Counted from the stretch's first letter, positions 16,352 to 25,536 are shown. The stretch: DNA of 64,000 nucleotides from Sunxiuqinia sp965230765 (GCA_965230765.1 CBDDLR010000002.1:806001-870000); one strand, 5' to 3'. Notes: generated from the sequence alone by a model not told the origin. Translations and numbers: made by a program.

Positions 16352-18124
16352 ATGAACACAAAGGGCGTAGTTGTCGGAATTATTGCAAACCTGGTTACTG
16401 TGAAAGTGGACGGGCCTATTCTTCAGAATGAGATCTGCTACATAAAAACAGATACAGCGAAGTTGATGGCAGAAGTAATTCGAATTGGCCAAAATAATGC
16501 TTACATACAGGTGTTTGAAAGTACCAGAGGCCTGAAAACAGGCACGGAAGTTGAGTTTGCCGGACATATGCTGGAGGCAACTCTGGGTCCAGGAATTCTT
16601 TCCAAAAACTACGATGGGTTGCAGAATGACCTGGATAAAATGCAGGGCGTTTTTCTGAAAAAGGGAAACTATACATCAGCACTGGAAGAAAACAAGTTTT
16701 GGAGTTTTAAACCACTTGCAGAAGTTGGAGATGAAGTAGAGCCCGGCTCGTGGATTGGCGAAGTAACCGAGAACTGGATACCACACAAAATCATGGTTCC
16801 ATTTAGTTTCAAAGGAACGTTCAAGATTAAAGAAATTCTAACAGTTGGGGAATATAAGATTAATGATACGATTGCTACGCTTGTTGACAACGAAGGGAGA
16901 GAGCATGTAGTGACCATGGTACAAAAGTGGCCCGTTAAAGTGCCAATTAAAGCATATCGTGAAAAGCCACGACCTTTTGATTTTATGGAAACAGGAATCA
17001 GGGTGATTGACAGTCTTAATCCAATTGTAGAAGGAGGGACAGGTTTTATTCCCGGACCATTTGGTACAGGGAAAACAGTATTGCAACATGCACTATCAAA
17101 ACAAGCTGAAGCGGATATGATTGTAATTGCCGCATGCGGGGAACGGGCGAACGAAGTGGTTGAGATTTTTACAGAATTCCCTGAGTTGGAAGACCCCCGA
17201 TCAGGCAGGAAGCTGATAGAACGGACAACAATTATTGCCAACACTTCCAACATGCCTGTTGCTGCCAGGGAAGCATCGGTTTACACAGCCATGACCATTG
17301 CTGAATATTATCGATCTATGGGATTAAAAATCCTCCTGCTTGCTGATTCAACTTCGCGGTGGGCACAGGCTTTACGTGAGATGTCGAACCGTATGGAAGA
17401 GCTTCCTGGGCCTGATGCATTCCCGATGGATCTTCCAGCAATTATTTCCAATTTTTATGCCCGTGCAGGCTATGTTGTATTGCCTGATGGAGGAACTGGT
17501 TCGGTTACCTTTATTGGAACCGTTTCGCCCGCTGGAGGAAACCTGAAAGAACCTGTTACAGAATCCACAAAAAAGGCAGCTAGGTGTTTTTATGCTCTTT
17601 CGCAGAACCGTGCTGACAGTAAAAGATATCCTGCAATTGATGCAGTCGACAGCTATTCTAAATACATTGAATACCCTGAATTTCAGGATTTCGTTTCAAA
17701 GAATATTTCTCCCGTATGGGTAGATAACATTCTGCTGGCAAAGAACATTTTAATACGTGGGAGAGAAGCTTATGAGCAAATCAATATTTTGGGAGATGAC
17801 GGTGTACCAATCGATTATCACCAAAACCTCTGGAAGTCAGAAATAATCGACTTCATTATTCTTCAGCAGGATGCATTCGATAAAATTGATGCATCAACAC
17901 CCTTAGAACGCCAACTGTACATGATGAACAAGGTACTTGAAGTGTGCAAAATGAAACTTGAATTTGATTCTTTTGAAGAGGTAAACCCCTATTATAAATG
18001 CATCATCAATATTTTCAAGCAAATGAATTATTCAGAGTTTAAATCTGAGAAATTCAATGAAAGTGAAAAGGATCTGAAAACCTTACTGGAACAACGAATG
18101 GTTGTAGAAAATTTAACCAATTAA
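16352..18124 (+). CDS. atpA: V-type ATP synthase subunit A (catalytic)
   Basis: Catalytic ATP-hydrolysing subunit of the V1 head. At 590 residues it has the expected beta-barrel N-terminus, the bulge domain (about residues 110-190), and the nucleotide-binding domain with the P-loop GPFGTGKTVLQHAL (about 229-242), the catalytic GERANEVVE glutamate, LLADSTSRWAQALREMSNR and the SPAGGNLKEPVTEST segment. Six bases follow the DUF2764 stop and twelve precede subunit B, so translation is probably coupled. Full length, no oddities seen. Confidence 0.95.
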   Translation: MNTKGVVVGIIANLVTVKVDGPILQNEICYIKTDTAKLMAEVIRIGQNNAYIQVFESTRGLKTGTEVEFAGHMLEATLGPGILSKNYDGLQNDLDKMQGVFLKKGNYTSALEENKFWSFKPLAEVGDEVEPGSWIGEVTENWIPHKIMVPFSFKGTFKIKEILTVGEYKINDTIATLVDNEGREHVVTMVQKWPVKVPIKAYREKPRPFDFMETGIRVIDSLNPIVEGGTGFIPGPFGTGKTVLQHALSKQAEADMIVIAACGERANEVVEIFTEFPELEDPRSGRKLIERTTIIANTSNMPVAAREASVYTAMTIAEYYRSMGLKILLLADSTSRWAQALREMSNRMEELPGPDAFPMDLPAIISNFYARAGYVVLPDGGTGSVTFIGTVSPAGGNLKEPVTESTKKAARCFYALSQNRADSKRYPAIDAVDSYSKYIEYPEFQDFVSKNISPVWVDNILLAKNILIRGREAYEQINILGDDGVPIDYHQNLWKSEIIDFIILQQDAFDKIDASTPLERQLYMMNKVLEVCKMKLEFDSFEEVNPYYKCIINIFKQMNYSEFKSEKFNESEKDLKTLLEQRMVVENLTN

Positions 18125-18136
18125 CCGAATTAGAAC

Positions 18137-19462
18137 ATGGAAACTACAGCATTTCAAAAAATACACACGAAGGTGGATATGATAACTAAAGCAACCTGCT
18201 CCTTGTATGCAACAGGCGTTGGAAATGAAGAAATGGCAGTTGTGAATGATCGCTTAGCTCAGGTGGTGAAAATTCAAGGCGATTTGGTGACCTTACAGGT
18301 GTTTTCAGGCACTGAAGGGATTCCTACAAATGCTGAAGTTGTGTTTCTTGGGCACGCCCCGAGGCTTCGTGTTGGTGATGAACTTTGCGGACGGTTTTTC
18401 AATGCTTACGGACAACCAGTTGATGGCGGACAGGAGCCGGATGGGACATTGATCGAAATTGGTGGTCCATCAGTAAACCCGGTTCGACGTAAACAACCAT
18501 CAGAACTCATAACCACTGGTATTGCAGGTATCGACCTGAACAACACCTTGGTTACCGGACAAAAAATCCCATTTTTTGCTGCACCCGATCAACCCTACAA
18601 CGAGATTATGGCCATGGTTGCGCTTCGTGCCCAGGCTGATAAAATTATTCTTGGCGGAATGGGAATCACCAATGATGATTATCTGTATTTCAAAACAATA
18701 TTTGAAAATGCTGGAGCAATTGATCGAATTGTCAGTTTTGTAAATACCACAGAAGACCCTCCGGTTGAGCGGCTTTTAGTACCTGATATGGCTTTAACTA
18801 CTGCAGAATATTTCGCACAACAGAAACAAAAAGTATTGGTTTTACTGACCGATATGACCCTGTATGCCGATGCTTTGAGTATTGTTTCGAACCGCATGGA
18901 TCAAATCCCTTCAAAAGATAGTATGCCCGGTTCACTGTACAGCGATTTGGCAAAACTGTATGAAAAAGCGGTACAATTTCCAGATGGGGGGTCAATTACC
19001 ATTATTGCCGTCACAACGCTTTCAGGGGGCGACATTACCCACGCTATCCCAGACAATACCGGGTACATTACCGAGGGACAATTATTTCTTAGAAAAGACA
19101 CAGATATTGGGAAAGTAATTGTTGATCCATTCCGCAGCTTGTCGCGCCTGAAACAACTGGTAATAGGAAAGAAAACAAGAGAAGACCACCCTCCGGTTAT
19201 GAATACGGCCATACGTCTGTTTGCTGATGCTGCCAACGCAAAAACCAAAATTGAAAATGGTTTCGATCTGACCGACTACGATAAAAGAACAATAAGTTTT
19301 GCAAAAGAATACTCCGAAAAGCTCCTGGCTATTGATATCAACATTGATATAAACTCAATGATTGATACAGGCTGGGACTTATTTAATAAATACTTCTCGA
19401 TTGCAGAAATGGGTATCAAATCCGAGTTGTACGAGAAATACGGTAAACGAAATAGTGATTAA
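18137..19462 (+). CDS. atpB: V-type ATP synthase subunit B (regulatory)
   Basis: Non-catalytic head subunit forming the alternating A3B3 hexamer. At 441 residues it has the family landmarks VFSGTEGIP, PSVNPVRRKQPSELITTGIAGID, KIPFFAAPDQPYNEI (the degenerate P-loop region, lacking GKT, as expected for B), LTDMTLYADALSIVSNRMDQIPSKDSMPGSLYSDL and the YITEGQLFLRKD strand. The next gene begins 25 bases after its stop. Confidence 0.95.
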   Translation: METTAFQKIHTKVDMITKATCSLYATGVGNEEMAVVNDRLAQVVKIQGDLVTLQVFSGTEGIPTNAEVVFLGHAPRLRVGDELCGRFFNAYGQPVDGGQEPDGTLIEIGGPSVNPVRRKQPSELITTGIAGIDLNNTLVTGQKIPFFAAPDQPYNEIMAMVALRAQADKIILGGMGITNDDYLYFKTIFENAGAIDRIVSFVNTTEDPPVERLLVPDMALTTAEYFAQQKQKVLVLLTDMTLYADALSIVSNRMDQIPSKDSMPGSLYSDLAKLYEKAVQFPDGGSITIIAVTTLSGGDITHAIPDNTGYITEGQLFLRKDTDIGKVIVDPFRSLSRLKQLVIGKKTREDHPPVMNTAIRLFADAANAKTKIENGFDLTDYDKRTISFAKEYSEKLLAIDINIDINSMIDTGWDLFNKYFSIAEMGIKSELYEKYGKRNSD

Positions 19463-19487
19463 AAATTCAAACTTAAAAACTGATATT

Positions 19488-20600
19488 ATGAATGATCAAT
19501 TGGTTACAATATTGAGAGTAGCAAAGCCCCAGCTGGGGAGCTTTGTGAAAGATAGGTTTGAAGCAGAAGGTATAGAGTGCTTCTTTACCAATGAAGGATT
19601 GACACTGGGGAGCGATTATAATCCCGACGAAGTATTACTGAAAGTTAAGGTCAAACAGTCTGAATTTGCTATTAAAACATTGTTACAGCTTCATAAAGAA
19701 TATGATTTGGATAAGATTTTAGTTGACCAAAAAATTGGCAAACTAAAGAAAATAATGGTGCCTTTAAATTTGGGGGACAATTACATGGATACATGCATGT
19801 ATGCTTTTAACCTTGCGCTAAAAGTGAATGCAGAGTTGAAATTCTTGTATGTGTACCCTGATCCGGTTATTGACTATAGCAAACACACAACATCTTGGGA
19901 AAAGCATGTAAACATTGAGTTAAAAGAAGCACAGCAAAAGGCTCAGGAAAGGCTTGTGGAATTTAGTGCAGAGATTAGGAATAAAATCCCTAAAGAATTG
20001 CAGGAGTCTGTGAAATTTCACTATCGTATGCTAAAAGGAAATCCGGTGAAAGTAATTATTTGCGCTGCGCAAAGGTATAAGCCCGACCTTATTGTTATGA
20101 AAATCAATAAATCTGTTGGGACGCAGAAAGTTCTTGAAAGAACGATTGCCAAGGTTATTGAGCATTCTAATTTCCCGGTTATGGCATTGTCTGAAATGGT
20201 TTCTTTTAAAGGCAAAGAGAAAATTAATGTGATGTATGCCACCGATTTCTACGACAAAGACAATTCATCGTTGAACAAACTGCTTTCGATACTGGATCCT
20301 TACGATAAAAAAATTCACTGTGTTCATATTGACCTTCACGATGACCCGCTACACAACAAGAAAGTAAGTGAATTGAATGCAATGCTAGATAAAGAATACA
20401 GCGAACATAACATTCACTGTGAATTGTTTGAAAGCGACAATATAACCCAGGGGTTTCATGATTTTGTGGAGAAAAATGATATCGATTTAATTTCTTTTTC
20501 AAAAATGAAAAGGTCATCATTCTACAAAATTTTCCATACCAGTTTGCTTGAAAAACTGGTGTCGATCGAGAAAGTTCCGTTTTTGATATTTCCGGTATAA
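19488..20600 (+). CDS. DUF2007-like domain plus two universal-stress-protein domains, inside V-ATPase operon
   Basis: A 370-residue cytoplasmic protein. Residues 1-80 (VTILRVAKPQLGSFVKDRFEAEGIECFF ... LLKVKVKQSEFAIKTL, in parts) resemble the DUF2007 'putative signal transducing' ferredoxin-like domain. Two USP domains follow (about 85-235, beginning KIMVPLNLGDNYM, and 240-370, beginning KINVMYATDF). Both lack the GxxGx9G(S/T) ATP motif. The open frame extends back to 19362, overlapping subunit B, but the ATG at 19488 starts the DUF2007-like fold and avoids the overlap. It lies between B and D, so its expression is locked to the pump; a regulatory or assembly role is inferred. The USP assignment is good, the DUF2007 call moderate. 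Confidence 0.78.
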   Translation: MNDQLVTILRVAKPQLGSFVKDRFEAEGIECFFTNEGLTLGSDYNPDEVLLKVKVKQSEFAIKTLLQLHKEYDLDKILVDQKIGKLKKIMVPLNLGDNYMDTCMYAFNLALKVNAELKFLYVYPDPVIDYSKHTTSWEKHVNIELKEAQQKAQERLVEFSAEIRNKIPKELQESVKFHYRMLKGNPVKVIICAAQRYKPDLIVMKINKSVGTQKVLERTIAKVIEHSNFPVMALSEMVSFKGKEKINVMYATDFYDKDNSSLNKLLSILDPYDKKIHCVHIDLHDDPLHNKKVSELNAMLDKEYSEHNIHCELFESDNITQGFHDFVEKNDIDLISFSKMKRSSFYKIFHTSLLEKLVSIEKVPFLIFPV

Positions 20601-20624
20601 TCGATTAGGATAAACCTGCACAGA

Positions 20625-21224
20625 ATGGCAATTAAGTTTCAATACAACAAAACAGCATTGCAGAGCCTGAACAAGCAGCTTAACTTGAGAATTAGGGCGT
20701 TGCCTACTTTGAAAAACAAAGAGGCTGCCCTTCGTATGGAAGTGAGCAAGGCTAAGCATAAAATTGCCGAACTGGATACGATGCTAAAATCTGAATTGGA
20801 TACTCATGCTGATTCGGCGTTAATGTGGACTGAGTTTATCCCGGATTTGCTGGCTGTTTCCGATGTTGTTGCTGAAATTAAAGTTATTGCAGGTGTGAAG
20901 ACGCCGATAATGAAGGAAGTTGTTTTTAAGGAAGAAGAATTCAGTCTTTTTGACAAACCCAAGTGGTTTCCAAAAGGAATCGCCATTCTAAAAAGTCTTG
21001 CTGAGATTATCATCGAGAAAGAATTTTTTCAACGAAAAATGTTGTTGCTGGATTATGCCAGAAGGAAAACCACGCAGAAAGTAAACCTGTACGAGAAAGT
21101 GCAAATACCCGACTATCAGGAAGCTATTTTAAAAATAAAGCGATTTCTGGAAGATGAAGAGAATTTGTCGAAATCAGCCCAAAAGATTGTAAAAAAACGC
21201 CAACAGGAAAAAGAAATGGTATGA
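20625..21224 (+). CDS. atpD: V-type ATP synthase subunit D
   Basis: Central rotor-shaft subunit. A 199-residue protein dominated by an N-terminal and a C-terminal long helix forming the antiparallel coiled coil (LQSLNKQLNLRIRALPTLKNKE near the start; RRKTTQKVNLYEKVQIPDYQ and IKRFLEDEENLSKSAQKIVKK near the end). The VNLYE segment is characteristic of subunit D. The stop overlaps the start of subunit I by four bases (ATGA), indicating translational coupling. No subunit F gene, the usual partner of D, is seen nearby. Confidence 0.9.
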   Translation: MAIKFQYNKTALQSLNKQLNLRIRALPTLKNKEAALRMEVSKAKHKIAELDTMLKSELDTHADSALMWTEFIPDLLAVSDVVAEIKVIAGVKTPIMKEVVFKEEEFSLFDKPKWFPKGIAILKSLAEIIIEKEFFQRKMLLLDYARRKTTQKVNLYEKVQIPDYQEAILKIKRFLEDEENLSKSAQKIVKKRQQEKEMV

Positions 21225-23026
21225 TTGTAAAAATGTATAAATATTCGTTCCTGGTATTCTATAAAGAATATGATCGTTTTTTGGAATCAATCCGACAACT
21301 TGGTATGCTTCATGTACATGAGAAAGAAAAAGCTGTTAGCGAGGATCTAAAGCAAAAGCTTGAGCTGGTTAAGCAGTTAGGGGAAACCATTCAATTTCTG
21401 GAGAGTAGGGAAGTGATGGAGTCAGAAGTATCTCGAATAGCTGATGGTGTTGAATTGATGAGCAAGATTAATGCATTACAACAAAAATTGGAAGTTCACG
21501 AACAAGATCTGGAAGAAACAAAAAAGAACTATCAAAAAGCAATTGTATGGGGAAATTTTTCGCCTGAAATCATTCAAGCATTAAAAGATGAGAATATTCA
21601 CCTGAGGTTTTTTACTACTACAAAAAAGAAATATACAGAACTTCTTAACGACGATTTGCCTATTGAAATAATTTCTGAACAAGGAAATACAGTTCGTTTT
21701 ATGCATGTTCAACAAGGTGAGACAGAGATTGTTATTAAAGCCGAAGAAGCAATGCTTCCTGAAATCCCTGCATCAATATTAAAAATACATATTGAAGAAA
21801 TTGAAAATGAAATTATTGAAATTCAGGAGCTTTTGAATGAGTATGCCAATGATTCTGTTCCTACTCTGAGGCTGTGCAAACAGAAAATGCTTGATTCACT
21901 AAACATGGAAAATGTGCGGTTGAATACCGGGATTGAAGCAGAAGAAAAATTGATGGTTTTGGAAGGCTGGATACCGGATTCTCAAAAAGTTAAAATTGAT
22001 CACTTCCTGGCAGAAAGGGGAATTGTATTCCTTCGAGAAAAAGCATCACCGAATGACAACGTTCCAATTCTTTTACGAAATAACCGTTTCAGTAAACTCT
22101 TTGAGCCAATTGGAAATATGTTTTCGCTGCCAGACTATTCTGAGTTGGATTTAACTCTGTTTTTTGCTCCATTTTTTATGATGTTTTTTGGATTTTGTTT
22201 GGGAGATGCCGGGTATGGTTTGTTGTTTGTGTTAGGAGCTGGGATTTATAAGACTATTTCAAAACAGGAAGTCAGGCCAATTCTATCACTCATACAGTTT
22301 TTAGGGGTTGCAACATTCATTTTTGGAGGAATATCCGGTACATTCTTCGGAATAAATCTCATTGAAACGGAAATTCAGATGATGGAAGAATACCGTTCGC
22401 TGTTTTTAAATCCAGACCAAATGTTTAACCTGGCGCTCGTATTGGGTGGTTTGCAAATCATCTTTGGTTTATTCATTAAAATGGCCAATCAGATTATTCA
22501 ATTTGGCTTTACGCATGCACTGTCAACGATTGGTTGGCTTGTCGCCATTATAGGGTATGGATTAAGTGTTGTGCTAAATAATACAGGAGTGCTGCAACAA
22601 GTAGAAACACTTCAAACAATTATACTTTCGGTTGGAGGATTTTTGATACTATTCTTTAGCGACCCTGAATCAAATATCTTTTCAAGAGTAGGGAAGGGGA
22701 TTTGGGACATTTACTCAACCGTGACCGGGATTTTTGGTGATTTGCTATCGTATTTACGCCTGTTTGCGCTAGGGCTTTCCAGTGCCATTCTGGGATTTGT
22801 TGTTAATGATATTGCTATGCAAATCCTTTCTTCATCTAAAATAGTTGGGCCAGTGTTTTTTGTTGTTTTCTTGTTGCTGGGGCACACCTTAAATATTTTG
22901 ATTTCATCGCTTGGCTCTTTTGTGCATCCCATGCGTTTGACATTTGTAGAGTTTTACAAAAATGCCGGGTTTAAAGGCGGAGGGGTGAAATACAAACCAT
23001 TTTCGAAACAGTTAGAAACAAAATAA
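21221..23026 (+). CDS. atpI: V-type ATP synthase subunit I (membrane stator)
   Basis: The a-type stator subunit of the membrane sector, forming the ion half-channels with the K ring. At 601 residues the N-terminal half is soluble with coiled-coil arms (about 40-110 and 190-260); the C-terminal half (from about 305) has about seven to eight membrane helices with the family motifs PDYSELDLTLFFAPFFMMFF, FCLGDAGYGL, DLLSYLRLFALGLSS and HPMRLTFVEFYKNAGF. The arginine in the SYLRLFALGLSS helix is the likely ion-site arginine. Starts within the D stop codon. Confidence 0.93.
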   Translation: MIVKMYKYSFLVFYKEYDRFLESIRQLGMLHVHEKEKAVSEDLKQKLELVKQLGETIQFLESREVMESEVSRIADGVELMSKINALQQKLEVHEQDLEETKKNYQKAIVWGNFSPEIIQALKDENIHLRFFTTTKKKYTELLNDDLPIEIISEQGNTVRFMHVQQGETEIVIKAEEAMLPEIPASILKIHIEEIENEIIEIQELLNEYANDSVPTLRLCKQKMLDSLNMENVRLNTGIEAEEKLMVLEGWIPDSQKVKIDHFLAERGIVFLREKASPNDNVPILLRNNRFSKLFEPIGNMFSLPDYSELDLTLFFAPFFMMFFGFCLGDAGYGLLFVLGAGIYKTISKQEVRPILSLIQFLGVATFIFGGISGTFFGINLIETEIQMMEEYRSLFLNPDQMFNLALVLGGLQIIFGLFIKMANQIIQFGFTHALSTIGWLVAIIGYGLSVVLNNTGVLQQVETLQTIILSVGGFLILFFSDPESNIFSRVGKGIWDIYSTVTGIFGDLLSYLRLFALGLSSAILGFVVNDIAMQILSSSKIVGPVFFVVFLLLGHTLNILISSLGSFVHPMRLTFVEFYKNAGFKGGGVKYKPFSKQLETK

Positions 23027-23040
23027 AAACCATTAATAAT

Positions 23041-23046
23041 AAGGAG
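23041..23046 (+). promoter_or_regulatory. Strong Shine-Dalgarno ahead of subunit K
   Basis: AAGGAG lies eight bases before the ATG at 23055. Such a clear SD is uncommon in Bacteroidota and fits the need for many K copies per complex relative to other subunits of the operon. Confidence 0.6.
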
Positions 23047-23054
23047 AATATATT

Positions 23055-23510
23055 ATGACTACAGCAATTATTTTAGCTTATATCGGTTTGGCGATCATGC
23101 TTATATTTTCTGGAATAGGAAGTGCCGTTGGTGTTTCAAAAGGAGGAAATGCTACTGTAGGTGCGCTTAAGAAAAAACCAGAAGGATTTGGAAGTTATCT
23201 GCTCCTTAGTGCGTTGCCTGGCACCCAAGGGCTATACGGTTTTGCAGGATTTTTTATTATTAACAGTCAGGGAGTTATAACGCCTGAAATGACCATGTTG
23301 CAAGGAACAGCAATTTTAGCTGCCGGGTTGACGCTTGGCTTTGTAGGCTTTTTCTCTGCTTTGAATCAAGGTGGGGTAACCTCAAATGGAATTGCAGGTA
23401 TTGGGTCGGGACATGATATTTTTGGAAAAACAATGGTGTTGGCAGTTTTCCCAGAGCTTTATGCAATTATTGCGTTTGCTGCGACATTCCTGATTAGCAT
23501 GAGTATCTGA
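23055..23510 (+). CDS. atpK: V-type ATP synthase subunit K (Na+-type proteolipid)
   Basis: The rotor-ring proteolipid, 151 residues with four membrane helices in a duplicated two-hairpin arrangement. The residues that coordinate Na+ in the Enterococcus hirae NtpK ring can all be matched: Leu54, Thr57 and Gln58 in ALPGTQGLYGF, Gln105 in ALNQGGVTSNGI, and the essential Glu134 in FPELYAII. The complete set predicts Na+ rather than H+ coupling. The N-terminal hairpin has no ion-carrying carboxylate, as normal for 16-kDa-type V proteolipids. Last gene of the operon; 106 bases separate it from the histidine kinase. Confidence 0.93.
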   Translation: MTTAIILAYIGLAIMLIFSGIGSAVGVSKGGNATVGALKKKPEGFGSYLLLSALPGTQGLYGFAGFFIINSQGVITPEMTMLQGTAILAAGLTLGFVGFFSALNQGGVTSNGIAGIGSGHDIFGKTMVLAVFPELYAIIAFAATFLISMSI

Positions 23511-23565
23511 TTGCGAAACTGTTGTAAAGTACATTTTGAGTTTTATTTTGCACTTAACATCATTT

Positions 23566-23608
23566 ATTTCAGGAAAAAGCCTTAATTTTTATTGAGGATA
23601 TCTGAAAT
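23566..23608 (+). promoter_or_regulatory. Nested hairpin in the leader of the histidine kinase gene
   Basis: Outer arms ATTTCAG (23566-23572) and CTGAAAT (23602-23608) enclose inner arms CCTTAA (23580-23585) and TTGAGG (23592-23597). The inner right arm holds GAGG, the only SD-like sequence before the ATG at 23617, so folding could limit translation. It has no T-tract, so it is not a normal terminator for the V-ATPase operon. Confidence 0.4.
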
Positions 23609-23616
23609 AGCGATGT

Positions 23617-24870
23617 ATGAGCTTAAAAACGATCATATTTTTTAAACGCAAAATTGTCTTAATTGTACTCATATTTTGCATGCTCGCACTTGGTGGGATT
23701 ATTTTCACGTTTATTCGCAGCGTAAAATTAGACAAGGATCATTTGTTTTTACTTGAATCTGCCAAAAACGTGGAAATTGCTGTTTCACACAGCAGAATAA
23801 AACTGTATGATCAGTTCTTTACAAACGAAGCATTTTCGAGTGCTGATATAAACGAAGAACTATCCAGTGCTTATAATATTCTTACATCTCTAAAATCAAA
23901 TAATGGCGATAAACCCAGACGTGTCAATAAAAGGTATATCCGAACCTTTGGGGATATTCTTAACAAATCAGATCAGCATATTCGCCGACTAAAGGATTTT
24001 ATTAGCAAACATGAACAAAATGGGAGCACTGAAGTAAATCCGGCAATTATTGCTGAATACAATGCTTTTCAGGAAACCTTCCTTCAATTTGAAGAAAAAT
24101 TACACGATCATATTTCCAGACAAAACTTTCATTACCGTGGACAGATTTTCACCTTGATCATATCAACGTTTATATTCCTGATTATTTGCCTCCTTGTATT
24201 AATACGTTCGATAAACACTTACCTGGTGTCAGATCGGCAAAACATAGATAAATCATTAGAGATTGAAAATAAAGAACGAAAACGCATCGCAGCTGATCTT
24301 CATGATGGATTGGGATCTTTGCTTTCCAGCATTGGTATGTATTCTAAACTACTAATCAAAGACCTGCAGGATAAACAGTTAAAGAACAAACTCGATCATC
24401 TTAATCAGCTATCCAACATGGCACTTGAAAACCTCGAAAACGTAATAAACAACCTCAATCCGACAATACTTGAACGATACGGATTAATTAAATCACTGAA
24501 CATTATTTGTGAAAAACTGAATAATATTGGGGATGTGTTTTTCGAAATTGAATCTTCAAGCTTTAACTCAGAATTGTCTAAAAGTGTGCAACTTAATCTA
24601 TACAGAATCAGTAATGAACTAATAAATAACACCTTGAAGCATTCCGGAGCCAATGAAGCCAAATTGGTTTTTAGGACAAGAAGAAAGAAGGTATTCTTCC
24701 AGTTTACAGATAATGGAATTGGATTTGACCCTCTGACTGAACATTCAACAGGCGGCGAAAAAACCGGATTGTACAATATGATTTCAAGAGTGGAGTCTCT
24801 AGGTGGTACTTATTCAATTAGAAGTGAAAAAGGTAAAGGAATTGACGTAAGGATTCAATTTAAAATCTGA
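23617..24870 (+). CDS. Membrane sensor histidine kinase, NarL/HisKA_3 type
   Basis: A 417-residue inner-membrane kinase: membrane helix about 10-31, a roughly 145-residue periplasmic helical sensor region of unknown ligand, a second helix about 176-197, then the HisKA_3 dimerisation segment with phospho-acceptor His229 (ERKRIAADLHDGLGSLLSS) and a HATPase_c domain with ELINNTLKHSGA (N box), DNGIGFDP (G1) and KTGLYNMISRVESLGG (G2). Its cognate response regulator starts five bases downstream. The position after the V-ATPase and before an ion cotransporter suggests control of ion or energy homeostasis, which is inference. Confidence 0.9.
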   Translation: MSLKTIIFFKRKIVLIVLIFCMLALGGIIFTFIRSVKLDKDHLFLLESAKNVEIAVSHSRIKLYDQFFTNEAFSSADINEELSSAYNILTSLKSNNGDKPRRVNKRYIRTFGDILNKSDQHIRRLKDFISKHEQNGSTEVNPAIIAEYNAFQETFLQFEEKLHDHISRQNFHYRGQIFTLIISTFIFLIICLLVLIRSINTYLVSDRQNIDKSLEIENKERKRIAADLHDGLGSLLSSIGMYSKLLIKDLQDKQLKNKLDHLNQLSNMALENLENVINNLNPTILERYGLIKSLNIICEKLNNIGDVFFEIESSSFNSELSKSVQLNLYRISNELINNTLKHSGANEAKLVFRTRRKKVFFQFTDNGIGFDPLTEHSTGGEKTGLYNMISRVESLGGTYSIRSEKGKGIDVRIQFKI

Positions 24871-24875
24871 ATTCT

Positions 24876-25532
24876 ATGATGAAAAAAATAAAAGTAATAA
24901 TTGTAGATGATCACAAGATTTTCAGGGATGGCTTGATGCTTTTGCTCAAACATTTTGATTTCCTTGAAGTCATTGGTGAAGCATCGAATGGGGAAGAATT
25001 TTTGGAACTGTTAAACGACAAAGTTCCCGACATTGTACTGATGGATATTAAAATGCCAAAGCTAAACGGTATTGAGGCAACCAGGATAGCCCTTAAAAAT
25101 TATTCTGGCTTGAAAATTATTGCTTTAACAACATTTTTTGAAGATGAATATGTAGAAGAAATGTTACTTTCCGGAGTGGAAGGGTACATGCTAAAACGTT
25201 CTAATGTAGAGGATTTTGAAAAGGCAATAAGAAAAGTTTTTGAAGGTGGATGTTATTTTTCGGATGAAATAATTGATGTGATTACCCGAAACCTGAGTAA
25301 ATACAGGGAGCAAAAAAGTGCTAAGCAAGAAATCCTGGATTTTTCTGATCGTGAAAAACAAATTCTTGAGCTGGTTTGCAACGGTTTTAGTAATGATCAG
25401 ATTGCAGACAGGATTTTCTTAAGCCCTAAAACCATTGAAAAGCATAAAAGCAGTCTATTTCAAAAAACAGGAACGTTTAATACGGTTAATTTGGTTATTT
25501 ATGCCTTCAAAAACCAATTGGTTTCTTTTTAA
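24876..25532 (+). CDS. Response regulator, NarL/LuxR family
   Basis: A 218-residue DNA-binding regulator: receiver domain (about 1-125) with acidic pair Asp11/Asp12, phospho-acceptor Asp57 in LMDIKMPKLNG and the signalling Thr of ALTTFFED, followed by a LuxR-type helix-turn-helix (about 150-215, LSDREKQILELVCNG-like pattern: FSDREKQILELVCNGFSN, LSPKTIEKHKSSLFQKTG). It is co-transcribed with the upstream kinase. Its stop is four bases from the stop of the convergent cotransporter gene. Targets are unknown. Confidence 0.92.
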   Translation: MMKKIKVIIVDDHKIFRDGLMLLLKHFDFLEVIGEASNGEEFLELLNDKVPDIVLMDIKMPKLNGIEATRIALKNYSGLKIIALTTFFEDEYVEEMLLSGVEGYMLKRSNVEDFEKAIRKVFEGGCYFSDEIIDVITRNLSKYREQKSAKQEILDFSDREKQILELVCNGFSNDQIADRIFLSPKTIEKHKSSLFQKTGTFNTVNLVIYAFKNQLVSF

Positions 25533-25536
25533 ATTA

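Noticed and set aside
16669..17253. 194-codon open frame antisense to V-ATPase subunit A
   Set aside because: A shadow of a highly conserved coding gene, Ser/Pro-rich low-complexity translation, no start signal.
19362..19487. Upstream extension of the DUF2007/USP protein overlapping subunit B
   Set aside because: The extra residues are a frame-shifted reading of the conserved subunit B C-terminus; the ATG at 19488 fits the domain start.
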